DNA from: Planctomycetota bacterium
GTDB lineage: Bacteria > Planctomycetota > UBA11346
NCBI GenBank assembly: GCA_022841245.1
Contig: JALHRW010000025.1
Coordinates: 1 to 38,812, forward strand
DNA length: 38,812 bases
Direction: 5' to 3'
Each line of letters begins with the position of its first letter. Position 1 is the first letter of the stretch. This document shows positions 9,601 through 18,216 of the stretch, piece by piece. A program made the position numbers and the translations under genes. Under the pieces are notes generated by a model. The model was given only the letters and a program-made list of their open reading frames with translations, was not told the DNA's origin and ran no database searches.

Positions 9601-9856
9601 GCAGTTCGCGCTCGACCTCGCGACGGGTCGCCTCGATCTGCTGCTGGCGCGCGTACTCCTTGGCCTTGGCCTCTTCGATCAGCAGATGCTTGGCGTTGGC
9701 GGCCTCCTCCTGCAGGCGCTCCTGCTCGGCCTGGCGGGTGAGCAGCGCCGGGACGCCCCAGGCGATGCCGGCGCCGAGATGGGCGAAGAGCGACCAGGCG
9801 ACGAAGCGGCGCAGCCGCCCACGGCTCGGGCTCGGCTGGGAGGTCGGGATCGTCAT
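6683..9856 (-). CDS. TonB/TolA-like giant coiled-coil protein with CBM9-like domain
   Basis: 1057 residues, last gene of an exbB-exbD operon (18 bp after exbD, with GAGG 6 nt before the ATG). Residues 18-40 form one membrane helix containing S22-x3-H26, the Ser/His pair by which TonB and TolA membrane helices engage their proton-motive-force motors. Residues about 45-700 are Ala/Glu/Lys/Gln-rich and predicted helical or coiled coil, with degenerate heptad-like repeats (QLEQATASLGEAKAR, QLEQATARLGEAESR). Residues about 719-922 resemble a family 9 carbohydrate-binding module (FRIDGKLEKWDALP, VFIYCRITDP, WESDSLELWMDAF, EGWVLEARIP, WGDLLLAG). Residues about 925-1057 are a beta-sandwich with LEETGGSTGVFEG and SIVYTD. 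No TonB C-terminal domain is seen. It probably spans the periplasm and transmits force to a sugar-bound or envelope partner (inference). Confidence 0.85.
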   Translation of the reverse strand: MTIPTSQPSPSRGRLRRFVAWSLFAHLGAGIAWGVPALLTRQAEQERLQEEAANAKHLLIEEAKAKEYARQQQIEATRREVERELRKEFDKLASALSEAKREELWQEVAKRTAAESANLAEALGKASTPEQDLRTLEAELQRAMVKNLDEVVTAESARELADRFVDQVESQVAPGLAETMKDELSKRVAQKMREEADRLIAKQREDAKRAADQTKGALSEAAAKLAAANAAATQAAAQQAKVDTAAQTASAAAKQLEQATASLGEAKARTQAAETEAKAANPDGKVPAATQAANKAATQAATQAVAQAESQLAKAKTESATQAANAAQQLEQATARLGEAESRLDEAGAKAASLDGKAQEQVAASDKAIADARAATAKAATAVRERSPDAATAVAEAKAATSAAQAATKSAIEAVAGQADRTAVASTAIRAAVEADLSAQVERALGDELATTTLPRLAGKLQEGFKKQLDANGMGDDALVAQVGKEVQERLAKAVPAMAKAGDAAVDARFSDLPAASAGTEGAAKPSPGDSLLDKALAEGLASMGENATKRVGEVAANASRDAALVDKATRAMSDSTSKQSAGTPAADAAAQAADRAALSELRDSVGALARSAGNGRISSNPAFAANVSALREATLARGKGRGAVRDEAAYQEITGQIAGRDGVQGERWTRQGAHGAVAQATGPEGDRPARVVGSAVGEGKPALANDQAYVPTFKTLAFATLPYCTASFRIDGKLEKWDALPAIELKPEHGRDRSKQVMKLAWSNAGVFIYCRITDPNRRIDKAEPGNFWESDSLELWMDAFNSKEKYRTRHIGQQFWLWPAGSASDPTLTGGEAVSLGKKSGFRNVGLRAEQLERWATQTAEGWVLEARIPPALINNADLAAGRILGFNIYVNTMGGTDWYWSAGDKVSTSLQPDTWGDLLLAGSDGAVEVLCGDGDRAKTVLAVGEPLRLRVGDSDMDLDPTARDKVMVTIKAHGGQQIAVLEETGGSTGVFEGAVSTALALDQPVPAVLSVYEGERVSIVYTDQARANGAREALLSTSVVFGSAVMGTAPTAKR

Positions 9857-9874
9857 GGTGTTCCTCTGCCTCTA

Positions 9875-10321
9875 TTATTCCGCCGCGCCAGGTTCGACCT
9901 GGAACGCGACGCTGGGGATGCCGGCCGTGCGCACCGCGTTCCATACCTGGATGATGCGTTCGTACGGAGTCTTGCGGTCGCCATTGATCACCACCGTGGC
10001 CTCGGTGCCGCCGCGCTCGCACTCGGCCTTGTAGCCCTTGAGGTCGTCGACCAGCTGCGTCAGCCGCTCGTATTTCTCGTCGGGTGACGCGGCGAGATGG
10101 TGCAGCACCGCCCCGTCGGCGGTGACGGTGATCAGGCGCACGTCCTGCACCATCACCGACTGCGTCGAGGTCGCTTGCGGCAGCTCGACCTGGAAGCCCT
10201 CCTTCATCGCCGGCGCGGTGATCATGAAGATGACCAGCAGCACCAGCATGACGTCGACCAGCGGGGTGACGTTGATCTCCGACATCGCGCGGCGCTTGCC
10301 GCCGCCGCCAGCTGCGGACAT
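9875..10321 (-). CDS. exbD: ExbD/TolR-family biopolymer transport protein
   Basis: 148 residues. Cytoplasmic start [20 protein letters not shown], then one membrane helix at about 20-38 with D23 in [16 protein letters not shown], the aspartate that carries protons in ExbD/TolR. The periplasmic domain (about 45-148) contains [21 protein letters not shown], typical of the family, and the length is normal. The frame stays open upstream to 10591, but that would overlap exbB; the ATG at 10321 starts 8 bp after the exbB stop and gives the standard N-terminus. With ExbB it forms the proton-driven motor for the TonB/TolA-like protein encoded next. Confidence 0.95.
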   Translation of the reverse strand: MSAAGGGGKRRAMSEINVTPLVDVMLVLLVIFMITAPAMKEGFQVELPQATSTQSVMVQDVRLITVTADGAVLHHLAASPDEKYERLTQLVDDLKGYKAECERGGTEATVVINGDRKTPYERIIQVWNAVRTAGIPSVAFQVEPGAAE

Positions 10322-10329
10322 GGCCACGG

Positions 10330-11073
10330 CTAGGCCGCCTGCGAGGCGGGAGCCTCGTCCACCGCGCCGGTGGCGCGCAGCAGGCGCAGCAGGCTCTCGC
10401 CGAAGCAGGTCGCCTGCTCCTGGTCCTCGTCCATGCGCGCGGTGATCCAGTTGTAGGCCATCACCGCGGGGATGGCGACGAACAGGCCCATGGCCGTGGC
10501 GATGAGCGCGCCGGCGATGGGCGGGCCGAGCACCTGGATGCTCGCGCTCTTGGCCGTGCCGAGCATCTGGAAGGTGGCGAGAATGCCCCACACGGTGCCG
10601 AGCAGGCCGATGAACGGCGAGGCGCTACCGGCGGTGGCGAGCACGCTGAGGTGCCGACCGATGTCAGCGAACTCGGCCTTGCGCGCATGTTCCATGGCCA
10701 GGCGCACGCGTTCCTCGAGCTGGCGCGGGCTCTTCAGCGGCAGCTCGCCGGCTGGTGGCGCCTCGACCGTGGCACGCTCGGCCTCGGCCTGGGCCCGTGC
10801 GCCGAGCGCGGCACAGAAGATCGCCTGCAGCGGCGCCGGTCCGGCGCCGGGCTGGCGGGTCTTGTCGATCCCACCGGTGTGGGACGCGGCGGCGAAGGCG
10901 GCGCGGAAGCGCGCGTCGTTGCGGCGCGCCTTGCCGAGCGCGCGCACCTTCATGATGATGACCGCCCAGCTCAGGATCGAGAGTGCCAGGAGGATGGCGA
11001 GAATGGCCTTCTCCAGACCGCTCGAAGCCATCACGGCATCGCCGACCAGGGTCCAGAATGAGGTTTCCGCCAT
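10330..11073 (-). CDS. exbB: ExbB/TolQ-family proton channel protein
   Basis: 247 residues. First membrane helix at about 20-43 ([20 protein letters not shown]), a cytoplasmic loop of about 100 residues, then two helices at about 148-172 and 185-210. The helix-2 motif [19 protein letters not shown] and helix-3 motif [21 protein letters not shown] are the family signatures. GGAG stands 7 nt before the ATG. First gene of exbB-exbD-tolA/tonB-like. The general MotA/TolQ/ExbB fold is certain; TolQ versus ExbB cannot be decided by sequence alone, and no tolB/pal or TonB-dependent receptor lies nearby to settle it. Confidence 0.93.
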   Translation of the reverse strand: MAETSFWTLVGDAVMASSGLEKAILAILLALSILSWAVIIMKVRALGKARRNDARFRAAFAAASHTGGIDKTRQPGAGPAPLQAIFCAALGARAQAEAERATVEAPPAGELPLKSPRQLEERVRLAMEHARKAEFADIGRHLSVLATAGSASPFIGLLGTVWGILATFQMLGTAKSASIQVLGPPIAGALIATAMGLFVAIPAVMAYNWITARMDEDQEQATCFGESLLRLLRATGAVDEAPASQAA

Positions 11074-11143
11074 GTGGCGTCTCCATGCCGAGTTGGATAT
11101 GTCTGCATGTCAACGCCCGACATCTTATCTGTGACCAGATCGG

Positions 11144-11162
11144 GTGTTATAGCTGGATATAC
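11144..11162. promoter_or_regulatory. AT-rich TATAGCTGGA element upstream of exbB
   Basis: In the roughly 100-bp gap between the decarboxylase-like gene and exbB, the stretch TGTTATAGCTGGATATACA stands out from the GC-rich surroundings. Its core TATAGCTGGA recurs at 12962-12971 upstream of the decarboxylase-like gene, and a related TTATAGC...ATATACAT is found in the ilvE promoter region at about 19158-19180. Probably a regulator site or promoter part; the regulator is unknown. Confidence 0.35.
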
Positions 11163-11172
11163 ATTTGCCCGC

Positions 11173-12870
11173 TCATTCGGCCGCGATGACCACTTCGATC
11201 AGATTGGCCTGCCGTGAGGCGATGCCGGCCTCGATCGCCGGAGCGATGTCGGCGGCGCGCTCGATGCGTCGGGACGGGACGCCCATCGAGCTGGCGAGAG
11301 CGCGGTAGTCGATGGCGGGTGCTTCCAGGTCCATGGCGATGAAGCGGTTGCCCTGCGATGACAGGTAGTGCGTCTGGCCGCGCATGAAATTCTTGAGCAC
11401 GTTGTATTCGCGGTTGTTCATCACCACGAAGGTGACGGGCAGGTTCTCGTGCGCCGCCGTCCACAGCGCTTGTGGCGAGTAGAGCGCCGCACCGTCGCCG
11501 ACCAGGCATACCACCGGCTGCCGGTCGAGGCCAAGCGAGGCGCCCACCGCCGCTGGCATGCCCCAGCCGAGGCCGCCGCCGCGCAGGAACGAATACTGGC
11601 TGCCTGACGTGCTGTTGAGGAACTTGCGCACGTGCGTCGAGGTGGCGATCGCCTCGTCGACGATGGCGATGTCCGGACCGATCGCCCGTACCGCCTGCTG
11701 GGCTGCGACCAGTGGCGTGATGACCGGGTTGTTGAACTGGCTCCGGGCGAGATCGCCGACCAGGGCCCGGCGCGTCGCCTGGTCCAGCGCGGCCTGCTGC
11801 CGCAACGCTGCATACCTCGGCCGGTTGGGGGCGGTCGCGCGTTCAAGCAGCGGCTGCAGTGCGCCCAGCGAGGCGCGGATGTTCCCCACCACCGACAGCG
11901 GCGTGGTGTAGGTGCGGCCCAGATCGCGCACGTCGGCGGACATCTGGAAGACGGTGCAGCCGGCGGGTACGGCCGGGCCCTCGGTGTAGAGGATGGTGAT
12001 CAGCGACTTGCCGCCGAGGGCGAAGATCGCGTCGTAGTTCGACAGCTGCTGCGCGATCTTGGCCGCCGTGGTCGGCAGATTGCCCAGCCACAGCGGATGC
12101 GCGGTGGGGAAGGGGATGCGCGACGGCCACGACGAGCCGAACACCGGCGCTGCCAGCGTTTCGGCAAGCGCAGTGACCTCGGCCGCGGCGTCGCTCGCGT
12201 AGACCTCGTCGCCGGCGATGATCGCCAGCCGGCCCGGCGCGATCCCCGCCAGATGGTCGGCCAGCCGGTCGAGCGAACCGGCCACCGAGCGGCGTTCGAT
12301 GCACGAGCGTTCAGGGATGGCGACGCAGCTCATCTCCTCCATCACGTCCATCGGCAGCGAGAGGAAGACCGGGCCGGCCGGGGCGGCGTTGGCGTCGTGG
12401 AAGGCGCGCCGCAGCAGTACGGGCAGTTGGTCGGGGTGGGTGACCTCGGCTCCCCACTTCACCGCCGGGCTGGCGATGCGCACCAGGTCGCCGAGCAGCA
12501 GCGGGTCGGCGATGGTGTGGCGCGAGTCCTGCTGTCCGGCGGTGACCACCAGCGGCGTCGACGACACGCTGGCGTTGAGCAGATTGCCCATGCCATGCCC
12601 GAGCCCGCCGGCGGTGTGCAGGTTGAGGAAGCCGACCTGCCGCGACGCCTGCGCGTAGCCGTCGGCCATCGCCACCACGCTGGCCTCCTGGAGGCCGAGG
12701 ATGTAGCCGATGTCGGGTGTGCCCAGCAGTGCATCGATCAGCGGCAGCTCAGTGGTGCCGGGATTGCCGAAGATGTAGCGGACGCCCTCGCTGCGCAGGA
12801 CCTCCAGCAGCACCGCCGCGCCGCGGCGTGCCGGCACCTTGTCGAGGGGCGTAGCGGTCAGGGACGGCAT
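11173..12870 (-). CDS. Thiamine-diphosphate-dependent decarboxylase-like enzyme (benzoylformate decarboxylase relative)
   Basis: 565 residues with the three-domain layout of the pyruvate/benzoylformate decarboxylase and acetolactate synthase superfamily. N-terminal domain: FGNPGTTELP and E62 in LGLQEASVVAMADGYAQ (cofactor-activating glutamate), H85 in FLNLHTAGG. C-terminal cofactor motif: GDGAALYSPQALWTAAHEN at about 455 followed by VVMNN. The N-terminal region reads much like benzoylformate decarboxylase (TAGQQ, VFLSLPMD), but T39 replaces its active-site Ser26 and no His is seen where its His281 should be, so the substrate is probably different. Sitting beside a branched-chain 2-oxoacid operon, it may act on 2-oxoacids (inference). 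It is 99 bp before exbB and 137 bp after ptb, so possibly its own transcript. Confidence 0.8.
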   Translation of the reverse strand: MPSLTATPLDKVPARRGAAVLLEVLRSEGVRYIFGNPGTTELPLIDALLGTPDIGYILGLQEASVVAMADGYAQASRQVGFLNLHTAGGLGHGMGNLLNASVSSTPLVVTAGQQDSRHTIADPLLLGDLVRIASPAVKWGAEVTHPDQLPVLLRRAFHDANAAPAGPVFLSLPMDVMEEMSCVAIPERSCIERRSVAGSLDRLADHLAGIAPGRLAIIAGDEVYASDAAAEVTALAETLAAPVFGSSWPSRIPFPTAHPLWLGNLPTTAAKIAQQLSNYDAIFALGGKSLITILYTEGPAVPAGCTVFQMSADVRDLGRTYTTPLSVVGNIRASLGALQPLLERATAPNRPRYAALRQQAALDQATRRALVGDLARSQFNNPVITPLVAAQQAVRAIGPDIAIVDEAIATSTHVRKFLNSTSGSQYSFLRGGGLGWGMPAAVGASLGLDRQPVVCLVGDGAALYSPQALWTAAHENLPVTFVVMNNREYNVLKNFMRGQTHYLSSQGNRFIAMDLEAPAIDYRALASSMGVPSRRIERAADIAPAIEAGIASRQANLIEVVIAAE

Positions 12871-12958
12871 GGGAGGGGTCCTTCGTGCGACCGGGCGGCT
12901 GCGCGGTCAGCGTCTGCCTGCCTATCGTAATCTGGACGATTCCAGGCAAGACCTTTGT

Positions 12959-12974
12959 CTGTATAGCTGGACAG
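12959..12974. promoter_or_regulatory. Interrupted dyad CTGTATAGCTGGACAG upstream of the decarboxylase-like gene
   Basis: The 16-bp stretch pairs CTGT with ACAG around a central AGCT, with two mismatched pairs on each side. It lies about 90 bp upstream of the start codon at 12870 and shares TATAGCTGGA with 11147-11156. It looks like an operator half-shared between the two units. The remaining 12871-13007 gap shows nothing else. Confidence 0.4.
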
Positions 12975-13007
12975 CAATGCGCGCGCAGCGGCGGCCTCGC
13001 GTCGGGA

Positions 13008-13901
13008 TCAGCAGCTGGCGGCGAGGGCGACCGAGTACAATTTCGTGTCTTCGTCGTCGGAGCGCGAGGTCATCACCACCGGCACGCGGGCCCCGACCAC
13101 CACGCTGGCGCTGCGCGCGCCGCAGAACTGGGTCAGGCACTTGTACAGCACGTTGGCCGCGTCGAGACCAGGCATCAGCAGGATGTCGGCCGCACCGGCC
13201 ACCGCGCTGGCGACGCCTTTGATCTCGGCCGAGCGCCGCGACACCGCGACATCGAGCGACAGCGGCCCTTCGACCACGGCGTCGCCGAAGCGGCCGGCGG
13301 CGGCGAGCGCGCACAAGGCCTGGGCGTCGACCGTGCTGGCGATCTTGGGGTTGACCTTCTCGACCGCGGCGATGCAGGCGACCTGCGGCCGGACCACGCC
13401 CAGGCTGCGGGCGATGCTCAGGGCGTTGGCCAGGATCGCTGCCTTTTCCTCCACCCCGGGCTGGATGTTCAAACCGGCGTCGGTGATCAGCAGCAGGCGC
13501 TGATAGGCCGGGATCTCGAACACCGCGACGTGGCTGAGCAGGCTGCCGGCCGGGACCAGGCCCGCCGTCTTGTCGAGGATCGCCTTGGAGATGGACGAGG
13601 TCATCACCCGGCCCTTCATCAGCACCTGGGCCCGCCCGTCGCGGACCAGGCCGACGGCGCGCGCGCAGGTCTCGGCCTCGCTGCCGACCTCGGGCAGGAT
13701 CTCGGCAGCGGAGATGTCGACCGCGTCGGCGGCGGCTACCGCGCGGATGCGCTGCGGATCGCCGATGAGGATGAAGCGCGCCAGCCCCTCGTGCAGGGCG
13801 CGGCCGATGCAGCGGATCGCGTCGGGGTCGTCGGCAACGGGGACGGCGATGGTCCGGCGGCGCTCCTCGGGGATGCGGCGGACGAGGTCGGCGAGCTTCA
13901 C
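13008..13901 (-). CDS. ptb: Phosphate butyryltransferase-family protein
   Basis: 297 residues, the usual length for phosphate butyryltransferase. Family stretches include VLMKGRVMTSSISKAILDK, LITDAGLNIQP and GAADILLMPGLDAANVLYKCL. The reaction is acyl-CoA plus phosphate to acyl-phosphate plus CoA, in the cytoplasm. It overlaps the upstream butyrate kinase by 4 bp (ATGA), the normal arrangement of this pair. In this operon the acyl groups are more likely branched (isobutyryl, isovaleryl, 2-methylbutyryl) than butyryl, given ilvE and the VorB-like oxidoreductase (inference). Acts as the last gene of the operon. Confidence 0.93.
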   Translation of the reverse strand: MKLADLVRRIPEERRRTIAVPVADDPDAIRCIGRALHEGLARFILIGDPQRIRAVAAADAVDISAAEILPEVGSEAETCARAVGLVRDGRAQVLMKGRVMTSSISKAILDKTAGLVPAGSLLSHVAVFEIPAYQRLLLITDAGLNIQPGVEEKAAILANALSIARSLGVVRPQVACIAAVEKVNPKIASTVDAQALCALAAAGRFGDAVVEGPLSLDVAVSRRSAEIKGVASAVAGAADILLMPGLDAANVLYKCLTQFCGARSASVVVGARVPVVMTSRSDDEDTKLYSVALAASC

Positions 13902-14968
13902 GCGGCGTACTCCAGCAGCGGTTCGCAGCCATCAGCCACCGCCAGGAAGCCGCGCGCCAGCGACAGCATCTCGCGTTCGCCCGGCACCACCTCGACCGGG
14001 GCGAGGAACGACACCCGGCGGCCGATGCGGCCGGCGAGGTCCTGGTCGTTGGCCATGCCGCCGGTGAGGATGATGCGGTCGACCCGGCCCTCGAGGGTGG
14101 CGCCATGCTTGGCGATCTCCTGCGCCACCTGGTAGGCCAGCGCCTCGCACAGCAGCGCCGCCTGGGCGTCGCCGGCGCGCGCCGCGGCAGCGACGTCGGC
14201 GAAGCGGTTGGTGCCGCGGTAGGCGACCAGACCGCCCTGACCGGTGATGCGCTTGCGGATCTCGGCCAGCGAGAGCTTGCCGCTGAAGCACAGGTCGGCG
14301 AGCTGCCCGGCGGGCAGGCTGCCGCTGCGCTCGGGCGAGAACGGTCCGTCGCCATCGAGCGCGTTGTTCACGTCGATGACCCGGCCGCCGGCGTGGGCGC
14401 CGACCGAGATGCCGCCGCCGAGATGGGCGACGATGAAGCGGCAATCGGCGTAGCCCTTGCCGAGGCGCGCCGCGATCTCGCGCGCCACCGACTTCTGGTT
14501 GAGGGCGTGGAAGATGCTGCGCCGCGAAATCTCGGGAATCCCCGAGAAGCGCGCGACCTCCGCGAGTTCATCGACCACCACCGGATCGACGATGCAGGCC
14601 GGGCAGCCGGCCTCGGCGGCCAAACCGTGCGCGAGGATGGCGCCGAGATTGCTGGCGTGCTCGCCCCAGCGGGCGGCGGCCAGGTCGGCGAGCATCGCCT
14701 CGCCGACCCGGTAGGTGCCGCCACTGATCGGGCGCAGCAGCCCGCCGCGCCCGACCACCGCCGCCAGGCCGGCCAAGGCGACGCCGTTGGCGGCGAGGAA
14801 GGCGCGGATCGCGGCCAGACGCAGCGGCGCCTGGTCGGCGACACGGGGGAACGGCTTGAGCTCGGCGGCGGCGTGCTCGACCGTCGCGGCCGAGACTTCG
14901 CGCTCGTCCTCGTAGCAGGCGAGCTTGGTCGAGGTCGAGCCCGGGTTGATCAGCAGCAGTCGGCGCAT
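13898..14968 (-). CDS. buk: Butyrate kinase-family acyl kinase
   Basis: 356 residues from the ATG at 14968, which follows the preceding stop by 4 bp and gives the canonical N-terminus MRRLLLINPGSTSTK. A start at 15016 is possible but would overlap the upstream gene by 44 bp and add non-conserved residues. Acetate/butyrate kinase fold: phosphate-binding NPGSTSTK at 8-15, FIVAHLGGGISVGAH, NALDGDGPFSPERSG and ILTGGMANDQ. Makes ATP from acyl-phosphate, releasing the free acid. The specificity is probably for branched short-chain acids in this context (inference). Confidence 0.94.
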   Translation of the reverse strand: MRRLLLINPGSTSTKLACYEDEREVSAATVEHAAAELKPFPRVADQAPLRLAAIRAFLAANGVALAGLAAVVGRGGLLRPISGGTYRVGEAMLADLAAARWGEHASNLGAILAHGLAAEAGCPACIVDPVVVDELAEVARFSGIPEISRRSIFHALNQKSVAREIAARLGKGYADCRFIVAHLGGGISVGAHAGGRVIDVNNALDGDGPFSPERSGSLPAGQLADLCFSGKLSLAEIRKRITGQGGLVAYRGTNRFADVAAAARAGDAQAALLCEALAYQVAQEIAKHGATLEGRVDRIILTGGMANDQDLAGRIGRRVSFLAPVEVVPGEREMLSLARGFLAVADGCEPLLEYAA

Positions 14969-14972
14969 CGGC

Positions 14973-16393
<1,421 letters not shown>

Positions 16394-16397
<4 letters not shown>

Positions 16398-17425
16398 ATG
16401 CGGCTCACGATCTCGCGGGCTGAAGGGACGTGACCGCCCATCCAGCCGAATGATTCGACCTTGCAGCGGCCCTGGACCGCCAGCGACACGTCATCGACCA
16501 TCTGCCCGTTGTTGAGCTCGGCGACGATGATGCGCTTGACCGATTTCGACAGCTCGGCGAGGCGCTGCGTGGGGAACGGGTAGAGGCTCTGGGGCCGGAA
16601 CAGGCCGGCACGCACGCCGCGCGCGCGCAGGGAGCGCACCGCGGTGGCGCACACCCGGGCGGTGATGCCGAAGGCGACGAAGAGGATCTCGGCGTCCTCG
16701 GTGCGGGTCTCCTCGAAGCGCACCTCGTTGGCGCAGACCAGGGCGTACTTCTCCTGGAGCTTGCGATTGACCTCGGACTGCACCTCGATGCTCATGAAGA
16801 TCGAGGTGTGCAGGTTCTCGCGGGTCGCGCGGTCGGCGCGCACCGCCCACGGGTGGGCCGGGGCGCGCTTGACCACCGTCGGCAGCTCGACCGGCTCCAT
16901 GATCTGGCCGACGTAGGCGTCGGCGAGGATCATCACCAGCATGCGGTAGCGCTCGGCCAGCTCGAAGGCCTGGTAGGTGAAGTCGCACATCTCCTGGGCC
17001 GAGGACGGGGCCAGCACCAGGTTGCGGTAGTTGCCGTGCCCGCCGCCTTTGACGCTCTGGTTGTAGTCGCTCTGCTCGGGCCAGATGTTGCCCAGGCCGG
17101 GGCCGGCGCGCTGCACGTTGACCACCACCGCGGGCAGGTCGGTGCCGGCGATGAAGGAGATGCCCTCGGACATCAGCGACATGCCGGGTCCGGACGAGGC
17201 GGTCATGGCGCGTGCGCCCGCCGCCGCTGCGCCGTAGACCATGTTGATGGCGTTGACCTCGTCCTCGGCCTGGAGGAAGACGCCGCCGGCGCGCGGGAAG
17301 AACTCCGCGGCGCCGTGCGTGATCTCGGTCGCCGGAGTGATCGGGTAGCCGAAGAAGTGGGTGCATCCGCCGAGGATCGCCCCGCGCACCACCGCGTCGT
17401 TGCCTTTGATGAGCTGCTTGGCCAT
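16394..17425 (-). CDS. vorB: 3-methyl-2-oxobutanoate:ferredoxin oxidoreductase alpha subunit (VorB-like)
   Basis: 343 residues from the ATG at 17425, 4 bp after the ferredoxin stop; the frame stays open to 17584 but that extension is a shadow of the ferredoxin gene. Pyrimidine-binding fold: FGYPITPATEI at 25-35, SSGPGMSLMSEGISF, GPGLGNIWPEQSDYNQ, KGGGHGNYRNLVLAP and YVGQIMEPVELP. The GPGLGN...EQSDYNQ...GGGHGNYR series is typical of the subunit annotated VorB in branched-chain 2-oxoacid oxidoreductases. The exact 2-oxoacid is inferred from this and from ilvE upstream. Confidence 0.92.
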
Positions 17426-17429
17426 GGCT

Positions 17430-17657
17430 TCAGTCCGCCTTGTGCACGGTGATCGCGCCCGGTTCGGGGCAGACGTAGTAGCACAGCCCGCAGGCAGTGC
17501 ATTTCCGCTGCTCGAAGCGCACCGGCTGGTAGCCGATGCCGTTGATCCCGTCACCCGGAACCAGGCATTTCGCTCGGCAGGCATCGATGCAGAAGTGGCA
17601 GCCCTTGCACTGGGCGGGGTCGACCACCACGCGGTTGCCGTTGTCGTCGTCTGGCAT
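17430..17657 (-). CDS. Two-cluster [4Fe-4S] ferredoxin subunit
   Basis: 75 residues from the ATG at 17657, preferred because TGAGG stands 5 nt upstream and it clears the previous stop (17665) by 7 bp; a start at 17690 would overlap it. Two ferredoxin motifs are present: C17-x2-C20-x2-C23-x3-C27 and C53-x2-C56-x2-C59-x3-C63, giving two [4Fe-4S] clusters, with an extra C31. The layout matches the delta/VorC-type ferredoxin subunit of 2-oxoacid oxidoreductases, which passes electrons to soluble ferredoxin. Translationally packed with vorB. Confidence 0.93.
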   Translation of the reverse strand: MPDDDNGNRVVVDPAQCKGCHFCIDACRAKCLVPGDGINGIGYQPVRFEQRKCTACGLCYYVCPEPGAITVHKAD

Positions 17658-17664
17658 GTTCGCC

Positions 17665-18198
17665 TCAGATCCCGTGGAAGATGTCGTCATCTTGCGTGTA
17701 GTAGTTGATGTCGTCGAGCACCGCGCTGATCACGCTCGGCAGGTCGGCGACCTCGAAGTGGTGGCCGGCGCAGCCGAGCCTGGCGCAGACCCAGATGCGG
17801 TTGCGCCCATCGGGGAGGGTCAGCAGGATGGCCTCCTCGCAGGTGCAGCCCGGCACGCCGCAGGTCCGCCGCGCGATCAGCGAGGCGCCGCATTCCGGGC
17901 ACGAGGCGCGCAGCACCGGCTGCGTCCGGGTGGCGACCGGGATGAAGTCGTAGAGCTTGTCGTGCCCGCCCCAGAACGGGTCGACGTAGATGCGGCCGCG
18001 GCTGGCGCCGGTGTCGATGGCGAAGCGGATCGACGGCTGGCCGTGGATGCGCACGTCCTCGTCGATGAGCTCGTGGCCGGCCGGGCAGCGCACCGATCCG
18101 ACGGCGAGGAACCCCTGGCCGTGATGCTCGACCAGGGATATGCCCTGCGGCAGCGCGCGCAGGAAGGCGTCCGGGATCTTGGGCGGGGGTGGCTTCAT
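17665..18198 (-). CDS. Cysteine-rich probable metal-binding protein of unknown function
   Basis: 177 residues, not recognised. It carries eight cysteines in paired arrangements: C38-P-A-G-H42, C100-P-E-C103, C113-x4-C118-x-C120 and C138-x4-C143-A-G-H-H. This looks like two or more zinc-ribbon or rubredoxin-like knuckles. A central acidic/aromatic part (FAIDTGASRGRIYVDPFWGGHDKLYDF, split around 59-85) and an acidic tail (DDINYYTQDDDIFHGI) complete it. No signal peptide or membrane helix. It sits between ilvE (18 bp upstream, with GGAG before its ATG) and ferredoxin, inside an otherwise fully explained pathway, so a role in maturing or regulating the oxidoreductase, or as an extra electron carrier, is plausible but unproven. 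Confidence 0.8.
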   Translation of the reverse strand: MKPPPPKIPDAFLRALPQGISLVEHHGQGFLAVGSVRCPAGHELIDEDVRIHGQPSIRFAIDTGASRGRIYVDPFWGGHDKLYDFIPVATRTQPVLRASCPECGASLIARRTCGVPGCTCEEAILLTLPDGRNRIWVCARLGCAGHHFEVADLPSVISAVLDDINYYTQDDDIFHGI

Positions 18199-18216
18199 GG
18201 TTGCTCCGATGCCGAG

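Noticed and set aside
9875-10591. A longer exbD starting at 10591
   Set aside because: The extra N-terminus overlaps exbB out of frame and is unlike any ExbD; the ATG at 10321 gives the normal length.
11173-12870. Acetolactate synthase (ilvB) for branched-chain synthesis
   Set aside because: The N-terminal half is much closer to benzoylformate decarboxylase, and no small regulatory subunit or other ilv synthesis gene is nearby.
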